DNA of 64,000 nt from Ruegeria lacuscaerulensis ITI-1157 (GCA_000161775.1 GG704596.1:554631-618630), one strand, 5' to 3'; shown: positions 37,886 to 46,096, numbered from the stretch's first letter. Made by a program: numbers and translations. The notes: a model not told the origin generated them from the letters alone.

Positions 37886-38809
37886 ATGCACGTCTACCTT
37901 CCCATCGCCGAAATATCTGTGAGTCCCTTCCTTTTGCTGGGGATCGGAATCGCGGTCGGATTCCTGTCGGGAATGTTCGGCGTGGGCGGCGGTTTCCTGA
38001 TAACCCCGCTTTTGTTTCTGATCGGCATTCCGCCGGCCGTCGCCGTGGCGACCTCGGCCAACCAGGTGGTGGCATCGTCGTTTTCAGGCGTTCTGGCACA
38101 TCTCAAAAGAAGAACCGTCGATCTGAAAATGGGGTCCGTTCTGCTGGGCGGGGGCCTGTTGGGCGCAACGATAGGAATGATCGCCTTCAACGCTCTCAAG
38201 GAACTGGGCCAGGTCGATCTGGCGGTCCAGCTCTGCTATGTTGTCTTTCTGGGCCTGATCGGCAGCTTGATGTTCGTGGAAAGTGTAATTGCCATCCGAC
38301 GCACCAGGCAAGGGGGCGGGACCGTTACCGCAGCGCGCCGTCGGCGCGGCTGGATCCACGCCGTGCCGTTCAAGACCCGCTTCCGGACCTCGAACCTCTA
38401 TATTTCGATCATCCCGCCGGTGATGGTGGGCTTCGGCGTCGGGGTTCTTTCGGCGGTCATGGGGGTGGGCGGTGGCTTCATCATGGTTCCGGCGATGATC
38501 TACATTCTGGGAATGCCGACCAAGGTCGTAATCGGTACCTCGCTGTTCCAGATCATCTTCGTGGCGGGCTTCACGACCATGATCCACGCCTCGACCAATT
38601 TCAGCGTCGATATCGTCCTTGCGCTTTTCCTGTTGATCGGGGGCGTGATCGGTGCCCAGTTCGGAACCGGTCTGGGCGCCCGTCTGAAGGCCGAGCAGCT
38701 GCGCATCCTTCTGGCGGTGATGGTCATGATCGTCGCCGCGAAGGTCGGGCTGGAACTTACCATTGAACCGACCGAATACTACAATCTGTCAGAGTTTCTT
38801 GGAAAATGA
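37886..38809 (+). CDS. TauE/SafE family sulfite/organosulfonate exporter, first tandem copy
   Basis: A 307-residue membrane protein with about eight helices and the duplicated TauE motif GMFGVGGGF (near residue 30) and AVMGVGGGF (near 190). Family members export sulfite, sulfoacetate or related anions. An AAAGGGG lies directly before the ATG. It is closely similar throughout to the next gene, which starts with nearly the same residues (MHVYLPIAEISV versus MHIYLPIAEVSV), so the pair is a tandem duplication. Confidence 0.92.
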   Translation: MHVYLPIAEISVSPFLLLGIGIAVGFLSGMFGVGGGFLITPLLFLIGIPPAVAVATSANQVVASSFSGVLAHLKRRTVDLKMGSVLLGGGLLGATIGMIAFNALKELGQVDLAVQLCYVVFLGLIGSLMFVESVIAIRRTRQGGGTVTAARRRRGWIHAVPFKTRFRTSNLYISIIPPVMVGFGVGVLSAVMGVGGGFIMVPAMIYILGMPTKVVIGTSLFQIIFVAGFTTMIHASTNFSVDIVLALFLLIGGVIGAQFGTGLGARLKAEQLRILLAVMVMIVAAKVGLELTIEPTEYYNLSEFLGK

Positions 38810-38935
38810 GTATGATCCGGCACCGCCCCTGCAACCCAAACTGGAATAACCCCGGATGCGCTGGCGTCCCCCCAGCGGTGCCCCCAAGTCTTGCGCCCGG
38901 TCATGCCCACGCAGCCACTGGAGCATTCTGAGCAC

Positions 38936-39856
38936 ATGCATATCTATCTGCCGATCGCCGAAGTCTCCGTGAACGCCTTTCTTTTGCTGGGCCTCGGCGG
39001 GATGGTGGGCATCCTGTCGGGCATGTTCGGCGTCGGCGGTGGCTTTCTGATGACGCCGCTGCTGTTTTTCATCGGCATCCCGCCAGCCGTCGCGGTCGCC
39101 ACCGAGGCCAACCAGATCGTGGCGTCCTCGTTCTCGGGAGTGCTGGCGCATTTCCGACGAAAGACGGTCGATCTGAAGATGGGCTGCGTTCTGCTGGTGG
39201 GGGGCCTGTTGGGGGCCGCGCTGGGTGTGGTGGTGTTCAACTACCTCAAAAGCCTCGGCCAGGTCGATCTGCTGGTCAAGCTCTGCTACGTGGTCTTCCT
39301 GGGCGTCGTCGGCGGCCTTATGTTCGTCGAGAGCTTGAACGCGCTGCGCAAGTCCCGCAAGGGCGGCGGGCAGGTGGCCAAGCGCCGTCAGCGCGGGTGG
39401 ATCCATGCCCTGCCCTTCAAGATGCGGTTCCGGACCTCGGGCCTGTATATCTCGGTGATCCCGCCGGTTCTGGTGGGCCTGTGTGTCGGCGTCCTGTCGG
39501 CCATCATGGGGGTCGGCGGCGGCTTCATCATGGTGCCTGCGATGATCTATCTGCTGGGCATGCCGACCAAGGTGGTCGTGGGGACATCGCTGTTCCAGAT
39601 CATCTTCGTCACTGCCTTCACCACCATGCTGCATGCCACCACGAACTATACCGTGGATATCGTGCTGGCGGTGCTGCTGCTGGTGGGAGGTGTGATCGGC
39701 GCGCAGGTCGGCACCGTCATCGGATCGCGCATGCCCGCCGAACAGTTGCGCGTGCTGCTGGCCGCGCTGGTTCTTGCGGTCTGCGGCAAGCTGGCGCTGG
39801 ACCTGCTTCTGCAACCGGCCGAACTGTATTCGCTTGGCACTGACGGAGGGCACTGA
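38936..39856 (+). CDS. TauE/SafE family sulfite/organosulfonate exporter, second tandem copy
   Basis: A 306-residue paralogue of the preceding permease with the same motifs (GMFGVGGGF, AIMGVGGGF) and the same central RRGWIHALPF-type loop. I use the ATG at 38936 because similarity to the first copy begins there; the frame is open 15 codons upstream. The 126-base gap from the first copy is enough for a separate promoter. It is followed at once by the TIGR02186 gene. Confidence 0.92.
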   Translation: MHIYLPIAEVSVNAFLLLGLGGMVGILSGMFGVGGGFLMTPLLFFIGIPPAVAVATEANQIVASSFSGVLAHFRRKTVDLKMGCVLLVGGLLGAALGVVVFNYLKSLGQVDLLVKLCYVVFLGVVGGLMFVESLNALRKSRKGGGQVAKRRQRGWIHALPFKMRFRTSGLYISVIPPVLVGLCVGVLSAIMGVGGGFIMVPAMIYLLGMPTKVVVGTSLFQIIFVTAFTTMLHATTNYTVDIVLAVLLLVGGVIGAQVGTVIGSRMPAEQLRVLLAALVLAVCGKLALDLLLQPAELYSLGTDGGH

Positions 39857-39860
39857 CGTG

Positions 39861-40622
39861 ATGCGCTGGATTCTCGCCCTACTGTTGTTGTCTCTGCCCG
39901 CGGCGGCGGCTGAGGAACAGGTCGTTCTTGGCCTCAGCCAGGACCGGGTCGCCATCACCGCCGATTTCGACGGTTCCGAAATCCTGATCTTTGGCGCCAT
40001 CAAACGCGAGGCGCCCATTCCCGACGGGCCGCCGCTTGAGGTGATCGTGGCCGTGGCCGGCCCGTCCGAACCGGTCACGGTCCGCCGAAAAGAGAAGAAA
40101 TTCGGCATCTGGGTCAACACCGACAGCGTTCTGGTCGATTCCGCGCCCAGCTTTTATGCCGTAGCCACCAGCGCCCCGTTCAAACAGATCATCAGCGACA
40201 CCGAGGACCTGCGGTATCGGATCTCGATCAAGCGCGCGATCCGCTCGGTCGGGGCCGCGATGCATATCCGGCAGGCCCAGGATTTCGCCGAGGCGGTCGT
40301 CAGAATCCGCGAGGCCGAGGGCCTGTATTCCATCCGTGAAAACACCGTTGCCGTAGACGAACAGACACTGTTCCGCACCTCGATCGACATGCCCGCGGAC
40401 CTGACCGAGGGCGATTATCTGACCCGTATCTTCCTGATCCGGAACGGTCAGGTGATTTCGGAATTCGAAACCACCATCGACGTACGAAAGGTGGGGCTGG
40501 AGCGGTTCCTGTACAACATGTCCCGACAGCAGCCTGTCTGGTACGGGCTGATGTCGCTGGTAATCGCCATCGCGGCGGGATGGGGCGCATCCACGGCCTT
40601 CCGGCTGCTGCGCGAAAGCTGA
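39861..40622 (+). CDS. TIGR02186 family membrane-anchored exported protein
   Basis: A 253-residue protein with a signal peptide (to about residue 17, AAAAEE), a long extracytoplasmic beta-rich region, and one C-terminal membrane helix (about 225-245). It matches TIGR02186, a conserved family of unknown role that I recall beside TauE-like permeases in alphaproteobacteria. The ATG is preceded by GGAGGG; a GTG one codon earlier is equally placed. It begins four bases after the second permease, suggesting a joint export function. Confidence 0.8.
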   Translation: MRWILALLLLSLPAAAAEEQVVLGLSQDRVAITADFDGSEILIFGAIKREAPIPDGPPLEVIVAVAGPSEPVTVRRKEKKFGIWVNTDSVLVDSAPSFYAVATSAPFKQIISDTEDLRYRISIKRAIRSVGAAMHIRQAQDFAEAVVRIREAEGLYSIRENTVAVDEQTLFRTSIDMPADLTEGDYLTRIFLIRNGQVISEFETTIDVRKVGLERFLYNMSRQQPVWYGLMSLVIAIAAGWGASTAFRLLRES

Positions 40623-40625
40623 GGC

Positions 40626-41354
40626 CTAGCCGCGGCCGATATAGGGCATCGTGGTTGCCATGACGGTCATGAACTGAACATTTGCCTCGGGCGGCAGGCT
40701 GGCCATGTGCAGAACCGACCGCGCCGCATCCTCGACCGCCATCGTCGGGTCCGCCTCGCGCCCTTCGGCAATGGCCCGTTCGACCAGAGCCTGCACCATC
40801 GGCGTACGCGCGTTGCCGATGTCGATCTGACCGCAGGCAATGCCAAAGGCCCGCCCGTCCAGGGACAGGCTGCGCGTCAAACCGGTTATGGCATGTTTGG
40901 TGGCGGTGTAGTGCACCGAATTCGGACGCGGCACATGCGCCGCGATCGAGCCGTTGTTGATGATGCGTCCACCTTGCGGGCTCTGCCGCCGCATCGCGCC
41001 GAACGCGGCACGGGCGCACAGAAACATCCCGTTCAGGTTCACGTTGACGCTCTGATACCAGTCGTCCAGCGCGATTTCGTCGATCGTGCCTGCAGGGGCG
41101 AAAATACCCGCGTTGTTGAACAGAACGTCCAACCGTCCGGCTTTTGCCTGAAATTCATCGAAGACCCCTGACACCGCTTGGGGGTCGGTCACGTCGGCCA
41201 CCAGCGGAACGGCGTTCGCGTGTCCCGTGGCCATCTGGTTCAGCTTGTCCGCGCTGCGCGCCAGCAGGCCGACCTTCCAGCCCTGATCCAGAAACAGTTC
41301 GGCGGTGGCTCGCCCGATGCCCGAACTCGCGCCGGTTACGATGATCGTGTTCAT
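40626..41354 (-). CDS. Short-chain dehydrogenase/reductase (SDR) family oxidoreductase
   Basis: A 242-residue classical SDR with the cofactor motif TGASSGIG at residues 7-14, NNAG near 86, the catalytic Ser in NNGSIAAH and YTATK (Tyr-x3-Lys) near 155. Substrate is unknown; the absence of an acidic residue right after strand 2 makes NADP a fair guess. Its ATG overlaps the helicase stop by four bases, so the two are coupled although no functional link is evident. Confidence 0.9.
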   Translation of the reverse strand: MNTIIVTGASSGIGRATAELFLDQGWKVGLLARSADKLNQMATGHANAVPLVADVTDPQAVSGVFDEFQAKAGRLDVLFNNAGIFAPAGTIDEIALDDWYQSVNVNLNGMFLCARAAFGAMRRQSPQGGRIINNGSIAAHVPRPNSVHYTATKHAITGLTRSLSLDGRAFGIACGQIDIGNARTPMVQALVERAIAEGREADPTMAVEDAARSVLHMASLPPEANVQFMTVMATTMPYIGRG

Positions 41355-42883
41355 GACTCCTCCGCCTCCAGCTTGAGCGTCGCGGCCGGGACGGCGCGCA
41401 GGTCGTCCACGCGCAGGGGGTGGCTGGGCTTGGCGAGCCGGTTGCGCACGACCCAGATCAGCCGCTCTTGCGCGCGGGTGATGGCCACGTAGGCCAGCCG
41501 TTTCCACAGGGGTTGCCCGGCCTCGGTCCGGCCCATGCGGGCGGCGGCGTAAAGGTCTGGGGCAAAGACCTGAACCGTGTCCCATTGCGACCCCTGCGCC
41601 TTGTGGATCGTCACGGCGGCCCCATGCAGAAACGTGGCCCCCATGCGTGCGGCAAAGGGGATGAAGGGCTCTTCCTCGTCCGGTTTTTCGATCTGAACGA
41701 TCGACGCGGCGCTGACCTGCGGGTCTTCGGCCCCCATGACATGCAGCCGCGAAAACCCCGGCTTGCGCCCTGGCCCCAGATAGATCACCTGCGCGCCCTT
41801 GATCAGCCCGCGCGCCTCGAGATCCAGCCGCTTTTTCCTATGCTTTAGCGGCAGCTCGATCCCGTCGCAGATCAGTGGCTCCCCAGCCAGCAACTCGGTT
41901 TCGGGGGCCCCATGCACCTGCCGGAAGGCCTGGATCAGCCGGATGCGCGTCGCGTTGCGCCAGACCAGAACCGGGCTGCGGGCCATCAGGTCAACCTCGA
42001 CCCGCTGGCCCCAGACCACGCGGTCGTCCGTGCGGGCGGTCTGCTCGACAAGGCGTTCGAAATCCTCGAACCCCAGGGCCGGATCGGCCAGCGCATGGGC
42101 CAGATCCAGGATGGGGTTGTCGGCCTCCTGCCGATGCACCCGGTTCAGGATCAGTTTACGCGGTTCGGGCAAAGCATCGAACACCATCGACCCGGACTGA
42201 TTCACCGGTGCCAACTGCGCCGGATCACCGAACAGCAGCAGGGTCGGAAAGATCTCCTTGAGATCCTCGAACTGGCGGTCGTCCAGCATCGAGGCCTCAT
42301 CGACGAACCCGATATCCAACGGCTCGTCGCGCCGTTTCCAGCCGGTGATGAAATCCGAACCGCGCAGGCCGGCGGCAGCCAGGGCGCCGGGGATGGACTT
42401 GTTGTTGGCATAGAACGCGGCCGCGCGGTCCAGCGCCTCGTCGGTCAGGCCTTCGACCTCGGGGCGGTCGTCATTGCCCGCCAGCCATTCGGCGATCCGT
42501 TCGTATTCCGGATCATAGACGGGCGTATAGAGAATTCGGTGAATGGTGGTGGCGGGAACGCCGCGCAACCGCAACACGCTGGCGGCCTTGTTGGTCGGGG
42601 CCAGAATGGCAAGACTGCGCTTATCCTTCGATTTGCGGCTTTCATAGTCGCCCGAGACGATCTGAACTCCGGTCTCGGCAAGGGCCTTGTAAAGCTCGGC
42701 CAGCAGCAGGGTCTTGCCCGAACCGGCCTTGCCGATCACCGCCATGACGCCCGATTCGCCTTGGCCGGGCAGCTTGAGCAGCGCATCGTCTTCCAGGTCC
42801 ACGCCTGCGGTTTTCAGCATCTGCGCGATGCTGTCGAAGGCGGCGGCCTGATCTTCGGAAAATGTGACCTTGGGCAGAGACAT
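41351..42883 (-). CDS. Superfamily 1 DNA helicase (RecD/Dda-like)
   Basis: A 510-residue ATP-dependent helicase of the UvrD/RecD superfamily. Motifs in order: Walker A GKAGSGKT near residue 52, Ia LAPTNKAA, Walker B FVDEASML, III GDPAQLAPV, a TIHKAQGSQW motif V and VAITRAQERL motif VI. The small size and lack of nuclease or UvrD-2B domains resemble phage Dda and RecD2 cores. It probably acts in repair or fork restart. Confidence 0.9.
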   Translation of the reverse strand: MSLPKVTFSEDQAAAFDSIAQMLKTAGVDLEDDALLKLPGQGESGVMAVIGKAGSGKTLLLAELYKALAETGVQIVSGDYESRKSKDKRSLAILAPTNKAASVLRLRGVPATTIHRILYTPVYDPEYERIAEWLAGNDDRPEVEGLTDEALDRAAAFYANNKSIPGALAAAGLRGSDFITGWKRRDEPLDIGFVDEASMLDDRQFEDLKEIFPTLLLFGDPAQLAPVNQSGSMVFDALPEPRKLILNRVHRQEADNPILDLAHALADPALGFEDFERLVEQTARTDDRVVWGQRVEVDLMARSPVLVWRNATRIRLIQAFRQVHGAPETELLAGEPLICDGIELPLKHRKKRLDLEARGLIKGAQVIYLGPGRKPGFSRLHVMGAEDPQVSAASIVQIEKPDEEEPFIPFAARMGATFLHGAAVTIHKAQGSQWDTVQVFAPDLYAAARMGRTEAGQPLWKRLAYVAITRAQERLIWVVRNRLAKPSHPLRVDDLRAVPAATLKLEAEES

Positions 42884-42934
42884 GGCGCGACCCTACAAGG
42901 CCGCGCCAGCCTGCGCCAGATGCGGAATCCAACG

Positions 42935-43573
42935 TCAGGCAGACAGTGCGAACCGGTGCCGGGCCGTCGGTCCGAAGGCCGTTCGGAACCATAGCCGCGA
43001 CAGCTCGCGCGGGATGCCCGCCCGCTCGGCCACACGGTTGCAATCCTCGGCCGAATAGGGCCACAGCCCCACCGAGATCTGGTCGCGCCCGGTTCCCTCT
43101 GACCCCAGCACGATCGGAGACGACCCGATCAGGCGATAAATGCGAATCATGCGCGCATCGAAAACCCCCGCGATGTGGGTCAGACCAAAGCCCTCCATGA
43201 TCTCTCCCCCGCTCAGCATGATGGCGCCGGCCGTGTGCGGGCTGGCCCCGCGCGACAGGCAGAACCGTGTCACTTCCCAGATCAGAGGGCTGCGAATCGG
43301 CTGACCGCCGGTCAGATGCCCGAACACGTCATTTACCATGACCGGGCCAGTTGTCGGCAGGATCCGCATTGAACCGCCATGGCTGCCATCCTGTTCCTCC
43401 CAAATCACATACAGCGGGTTCAATTCATCATACTGGTCCCGCTCCTCGCCTTTTTCGTTGACGTGAACGTCCCACCCCAGGCGGGTCTTGAATTGATCGG
43501 CACGGTCGCGAAACATCCCCGCGGCCAATTTCGGAAATTTATGAAGTTCGTCAGCGTATAGGTAACGCAGCAT
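42935..43573 (-). CDS. luxI: Acyl-homoserine-lactone synthase (LuxI family)
   Basis: Makes an N-acyl-homoserine lactone signal from S-adenosylmethionine and an acyl carrier. The 212-residue product has the invariant residues R24, F28 and W34 of the family, the acidic pair in DQYDELNP (D46, D49), SMRILPTTGPVMVNDVFG and the EVTRFCL Glu/Arg pair. A Thr rather than other residues near position 130 cannot settle acyl chain length. It lies 82 bases downstream of luxR on the same strand with its Shine-Dalgarno inside a hairpin. Confidence 0.95.
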   Translation of the reverse strand: MLRYLYADELHKFPKLAAGMFRDRADQFKTRLGWDVHVNEKGEERDQYDELNPLYVIWEEQDGSHGGSMRILPTTGPVMVNDVFGHLTGGQPIRSPLIWEVTRFCLSRGASPHTAGAIMLSGGEIMEGFGLTHIAGVFDARMIRIYRLIGSSPIVLGSEGTGRDQISVGLWPYSAEDCNRVAERAGIPRELSRLWFRTAFGPTARHRFALSA

Positions 43574-43580
43574 GACTGTT

Positions 43581-43612
43581 CCCCTTGTCGTCCAGTGCTG
43601 GACCGAAAGGGG
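43581..43612 (-). promoter_or_regulatory. Stem-loop covering the luxI ribosome binding site
   Basis: CCCCTT pairs with AAGGGG and GTCCAG with CTGGAC, separated by a symmetrical three-base internal loop, in the transcript just before luxI. The AAGGGG arm is the luxI Shine-Dalgarno, seven bases before the ATG, so the folded RNA would hide it. The inner palindrome could instead be a DNA operator for LuxR. The pairing is seen; the regulatory role is inferred. Confidence 0.55.
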
Positions 43613-43655
43613 TACGAAGACATGGTTAATTAACGGTGCTTGGGGCGCGCGTGCC

Positions 43656-44375
43656 TTAAACCACTATTAATCCTCGGCTGAGCGCCGTCGCAATGGCATG
43701 CGTTGTGTTCAACGCGCCCAGCTTGGCGCGCGCGCTTTCTATGTAGACGCGCAGCGTATGCTCGGAAATCGAGAGCGAATGGGCAACCTGTGCGCGGCTG
43801 TAACCCAGCGCCAGCAAAGTCATTGCGTCGATTTCGCGCGGGGACAACGCGCGAGGTGAGTCCGGACGGCGGTTCTGCTCGAACTCCAGGGCTTTGCGAT
43901 TGAAATAGTGCGCGATGAGAATCAGATCGCGCCCGTATTTGGCGATGAAATTCTGCCATTCCGCATCGCTGCAGCTGTGGTTTGCCGTGAACAGCGCAAA
44001 CTGTCCATTCGGACCACGGATCGGGATGGAAAAACCTTGATTGCCAACACCGTGCTCCAACGCATCCTGCAAGAAGGCCCTGACAGCTTTGCCCGACCAA
44101 TCCAGCGACTTCCAATCAACGGGGTGAAACCTTTGAAAGCAGCCCAGAATGACGGGATCTATACGGTGGTAGTTGCGTTCCCGATAGCGCTGAGCCCAGG
44201 AATCAGAATAGGTCGTGCATCCGTATTGATCCCCGGCTCCGTCGACCCAGTGATATACGATGTTGTCGATCTTCAAGGCGTTGCGCAGCCGCTCGGCGAC
44301 AGCGCCGAGTTCGTCAAGCGTGCTGCTGTTTTCCAAGTCCTCCAGAACCTGGCTCAAATCGAACTGTTTTCCCAT
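43656..44375 (-). CDS. luxR: LuxR family autoinducer-binding transcriptional regulator
   Basis: A 239-residue quorum-sensing regulator. The N-terminal autoinducer-binding domain holds the conserved Trp/Tyr/Asp pattern (YHWVDGAG, RYRERNYHRIDPVI) and the C-terminal GerE-type helix-turn-helix has LSPREIDAMTLLALGYSRAQVA and TLRVYIESARAKLGALNTTHAI. The start at MGKQFDL is chosen; a start seven codons upstream is possible. It overlaps the 3' end of a small gene and precedes luxI, its likely cognate synthase. Confidence 0.93.
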   Translation of the reverse strand: MGKQFDLSQVLEDLENSSTLDELGAVAERLRNALKIDNIVYHWVDGAGDQYGCTTYSDSWAQRYRERNYHRIDPVILGCFQRFHPVDWKSLDWSGKAVRAFLQDALEHGVGNQGFSIPIRGPNGQFALFTANHSCSDAEWQNFIAKYGRDLILIAHYFNRKALEFEQNRRPDSPRALSPREIDAMTLLALGYSRAQVAHSLSISEHTLRVYIESARAKLGALNTTHAIATALSRGLIVV

Positions 44376-44532
44376 CCGAAGGTGTCCGCGCCTCATCCTT
44401 GAGGGACGCAATCTCGGCCGCTGCAATCAGCTTTGTGTCGTCAAGCTGTTCCGCCAGTGCCGTAAGCCCGTTGGCAACTGCGAAGGCGTTGAGGTCCGAC
44501 AGTACGTCCAGTATCCACTCATTCTGCGCCAT
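44314..44532 (-). CDS. Small protein encoded upstream of and overlapping luxR
   Basis: A 72-residue acidic, Ala/Leu-rich protein (MAQNEWILDVLSDLNAFAV then LTALAEQLDDTKLIAAAEIA) predicted as two or three amphipathic helices, with no signal peptide. GGAG eight bases before the ATG gives it a better ribosome site than luxR. Its 3' end overlaps the luxR start by about 60 bases, implying cotranscription and possible coupling. I recall similar short proteins beside Roseobacter luxR genes but know no function. Confidence 0.65.
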   Translation of the reverse strand: MAQNEWILDVLSDLNAFAVANGLTALAEQLDDTKLIAAAEIASLKDEARTPSDGKTVRFEPGSGGLGKQQHA

Positions 44533-44551
44533 CAGGGTCGCTCCGAAACAG

Positions 44552-44567
44552 TTAACGAAGGGTTAAC
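44552..44567. promoter_or_regulatory. Full CtrA-type box upstream of the small-ORF/luxR unit
   Basis: TTAA, seven bases, TTAAC matches the CtrA consensus exactly and reads the same way on both strands (GTTAAC at each end). It lies 20 bases upstream of the small gene's ATG. CtrA-quorum sensing cross-talk is documented in Dinoroseobacter and Rhodobacter; occupation here is inferred. Confidence 0.55.
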
Positions 44568-44595
44568 ACAACCATAGCATGTGTGTGGTTTTGTT
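44565..44595. promoter_or_regulatory. Inverted repeat AACACAACCA / TGGTTTTGTT upstream of luxR unit
   Basis: Ten-base arms agreeing at nine positions are separated by 11 bases and overlap the CtrA box by three bases. This is a candidate operator for LuxR or another dimeric regulator. It does not show the CTG-N10-CAG pattern of classical lux boxes. Confidence 0.4.
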
Positions 44596-44680
44596 GCATA
44601 TTCGCTGCTTTCTACTCCCCAAAAATGGCGGGTCGTTCATTCCCAAGCTGCTGAAATCAAACACCGCACGTCGAAACGGA

Positions 44681-44716
44681 AAACGCCCGCGCGCCGCCGG
44701 AGCGATTCGCGGACGT
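44681..44716 (-). terminator. Intrinsic terminator of ccr
   Basis: On the leftward strand ACGTCCGCG pairs with CGCGGGCGT (one G-U) around a 16-base loop and is followed by TTTTCC, starting 21 bases after the ccr stop. It separates ccr from the luxR unit. Confidence 0.7.
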
Positions 44717-44737
44717 TGACTTGAAACTGCCGTGGGC

Positions 44738-46024
44738 TCAACCGCGGGCGTCCAGGACCTCCTCGAGAGTGCGCAGCCCGGTGCGCGGCGCCTGAACCAG
44801 AACCGACATGTTGCCGGGTTTGTGCTCGTTGCGCAGCATCTTCATGTGGGCTGCGGGCAGTTCGTTCCAGGGGAACACCTCGGACATGCAAGGATCCAGC
44901 CGCCGTTCCAGCATCAGACGGTTCGCGGCCGACGCCTGCTTGAGATGCGCAAAGTGCGAGCCCTGCAGACGCTTCTGGTGCATCCACATGTAGCGCACGT
45001 CAAAGGTCAGGTTGTAACCGGTGGTGCCGGCACAGATGACCACCATGCCACCCTTTTTCACCACGAAGGTCGAGACAGGGAAGGTCGCTTCGCCGGGGTG
45101 CTCGAACACCATGTCGACATTCACACCCTTGCCGGTGATGTCCCAGATCGCTTTGCCGAACTTGCGGGCCTCTTTGAACCATTCGGCGTATTCGGGCGTG
45201 TTGACCGTGGGCAATTGCCCCCAGCAATTGAAATCCTTGCGGTTGAGGACACCCTTGGCACCCAACCCCATGACGAAGTCGCGCTTGCTTTCGTCCGAGA
45301 TCACGCCGATCGCATTGGCACCGGCCGTGTTGATCAGCTGGATCGCATAAGAGCCCAGACCACCCGAAGCCCCCCAGACCAACACGTTCTGGCCCGGCTT
45401 CAAATCATGCGGCTCGTGCCCGAACAGCATCCGATAGGCGGTGGCCAATGTCAGGGTATAGCAGGCGCTTTCTTCCCAGGTCAGGTGCTTGGGGCGCGGC
45501 ATCAGTTGCTGGGCCTGCACATTGGTAAATTGCGCAAATGACCCGTCCGGCGTCTCATAGCCCCAGATACGCTGGGTCGGCGAATACATCGGATCACCAC
45601 CGTTGCATTCCTCGTCGTCGCCGTCGTCCTGGTTGCAGTGAATGACAACCTCGTCGCCGACCTTCCAGCGTTTCACCTTGTCGCCCACGGCCCAGACGAT
45701 GCCCGACGCGTCGGAACCAGCGATGTGATACGGCGCCTTGTGACCATCAAACGGGCTGATCGGTTTGCCCAGCGCGGCCCAGACACCGTTGTAGTTTACA
45801 CCGGCCGCCATCACCAGAACCAGCACCTCGTGGCTGTCCAGCTTGGGGACATCAACCACCTCCAACTGCATGGCCGTATCGGGTTCGCCATGGCGTTCCT
45901 GGCGGATGGTCCATGCATACATCTTCTTGGGCACATACCCCATCGGCGGGATCTCACCCATCTCGTAGAGGTCTTTTTCCGGTGCCTCGTAGGACGCGAT
46001 GCCGCTGTCGGTGTCCAAAGCCAT
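44738..46024 (-). CDS. ccr: Crotonyl-CoA carboxylase/reductase
   Basis: Ccr reductively carboxylates crotonyl-CoA to (2S)-ethylmalonyl-CoA with NADPH and CO2, the key step of the ethylmalonyl-CoA pathway for acetyl-CoA assimilation. The 428-residue MDR-family enzyme has the cofactor motif VWGASGGLGSYA near residue 215, the CNQDDGDDEECNGGDPM loop typical of Ccr, and FEHPGEATFPVST. GGGAGG precedes the ATG at 46024; the frame is open 29 codons further without similarity. It is transcribed toward luxR and luxI and lies downstream of the acyltransferase. Confidence 0.96.
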   Translation of the reverse strand: MALDTDSGIASYEAPEKDLYEMGEIPPMGYVPKKMYAWTIRQERHGEPDTAMQLEVVDVPKLDSHEVLVLVMAAGVNYNGVWAALGKPISPFDGHKAPYHIAGSDASGIVWAVGDKVKRWKVGDEVVIHCNQDDGDDEECNGGDPMYSPTQRIWGYETPDGSFAQFTNVQAQQLMPRPKHLTWEESACYTLTLATAYRMLFGHEPHDLKPGQNVLVWGASGGLGSYAIQLINTAGANAIGVISDESKRDFVMGLGAKGVLNRKDFNCWGQLPTVNTPEYAEWFKEARKFGKAIWDITGKGVNVDMVFEHPGEATFPVSTFVVKKGGMVVICAGTTGYNLTFDVRYMWMHQKRLQGSHFAHLKQASAANRLMLERRLDPCMSEVFPWNELPAAHMKMLRNEHKPGNMSVLVQAPRTGLRTLEEVLDARG

Positions 46025-46096
46025 TGTGGCCTCCCTTGTCAGATTCGTTCGCCGCGATGCAGAATCGGCGGCCTCACAGGTTGGAATATTGGGGCC

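Noticed and set aside
43574-43655. Classical lux box between luxR and luxI
   Set aside because: No CTG-N10-CAG or close variant found; only the GTCCAG/CTGGAC palindrome is present.
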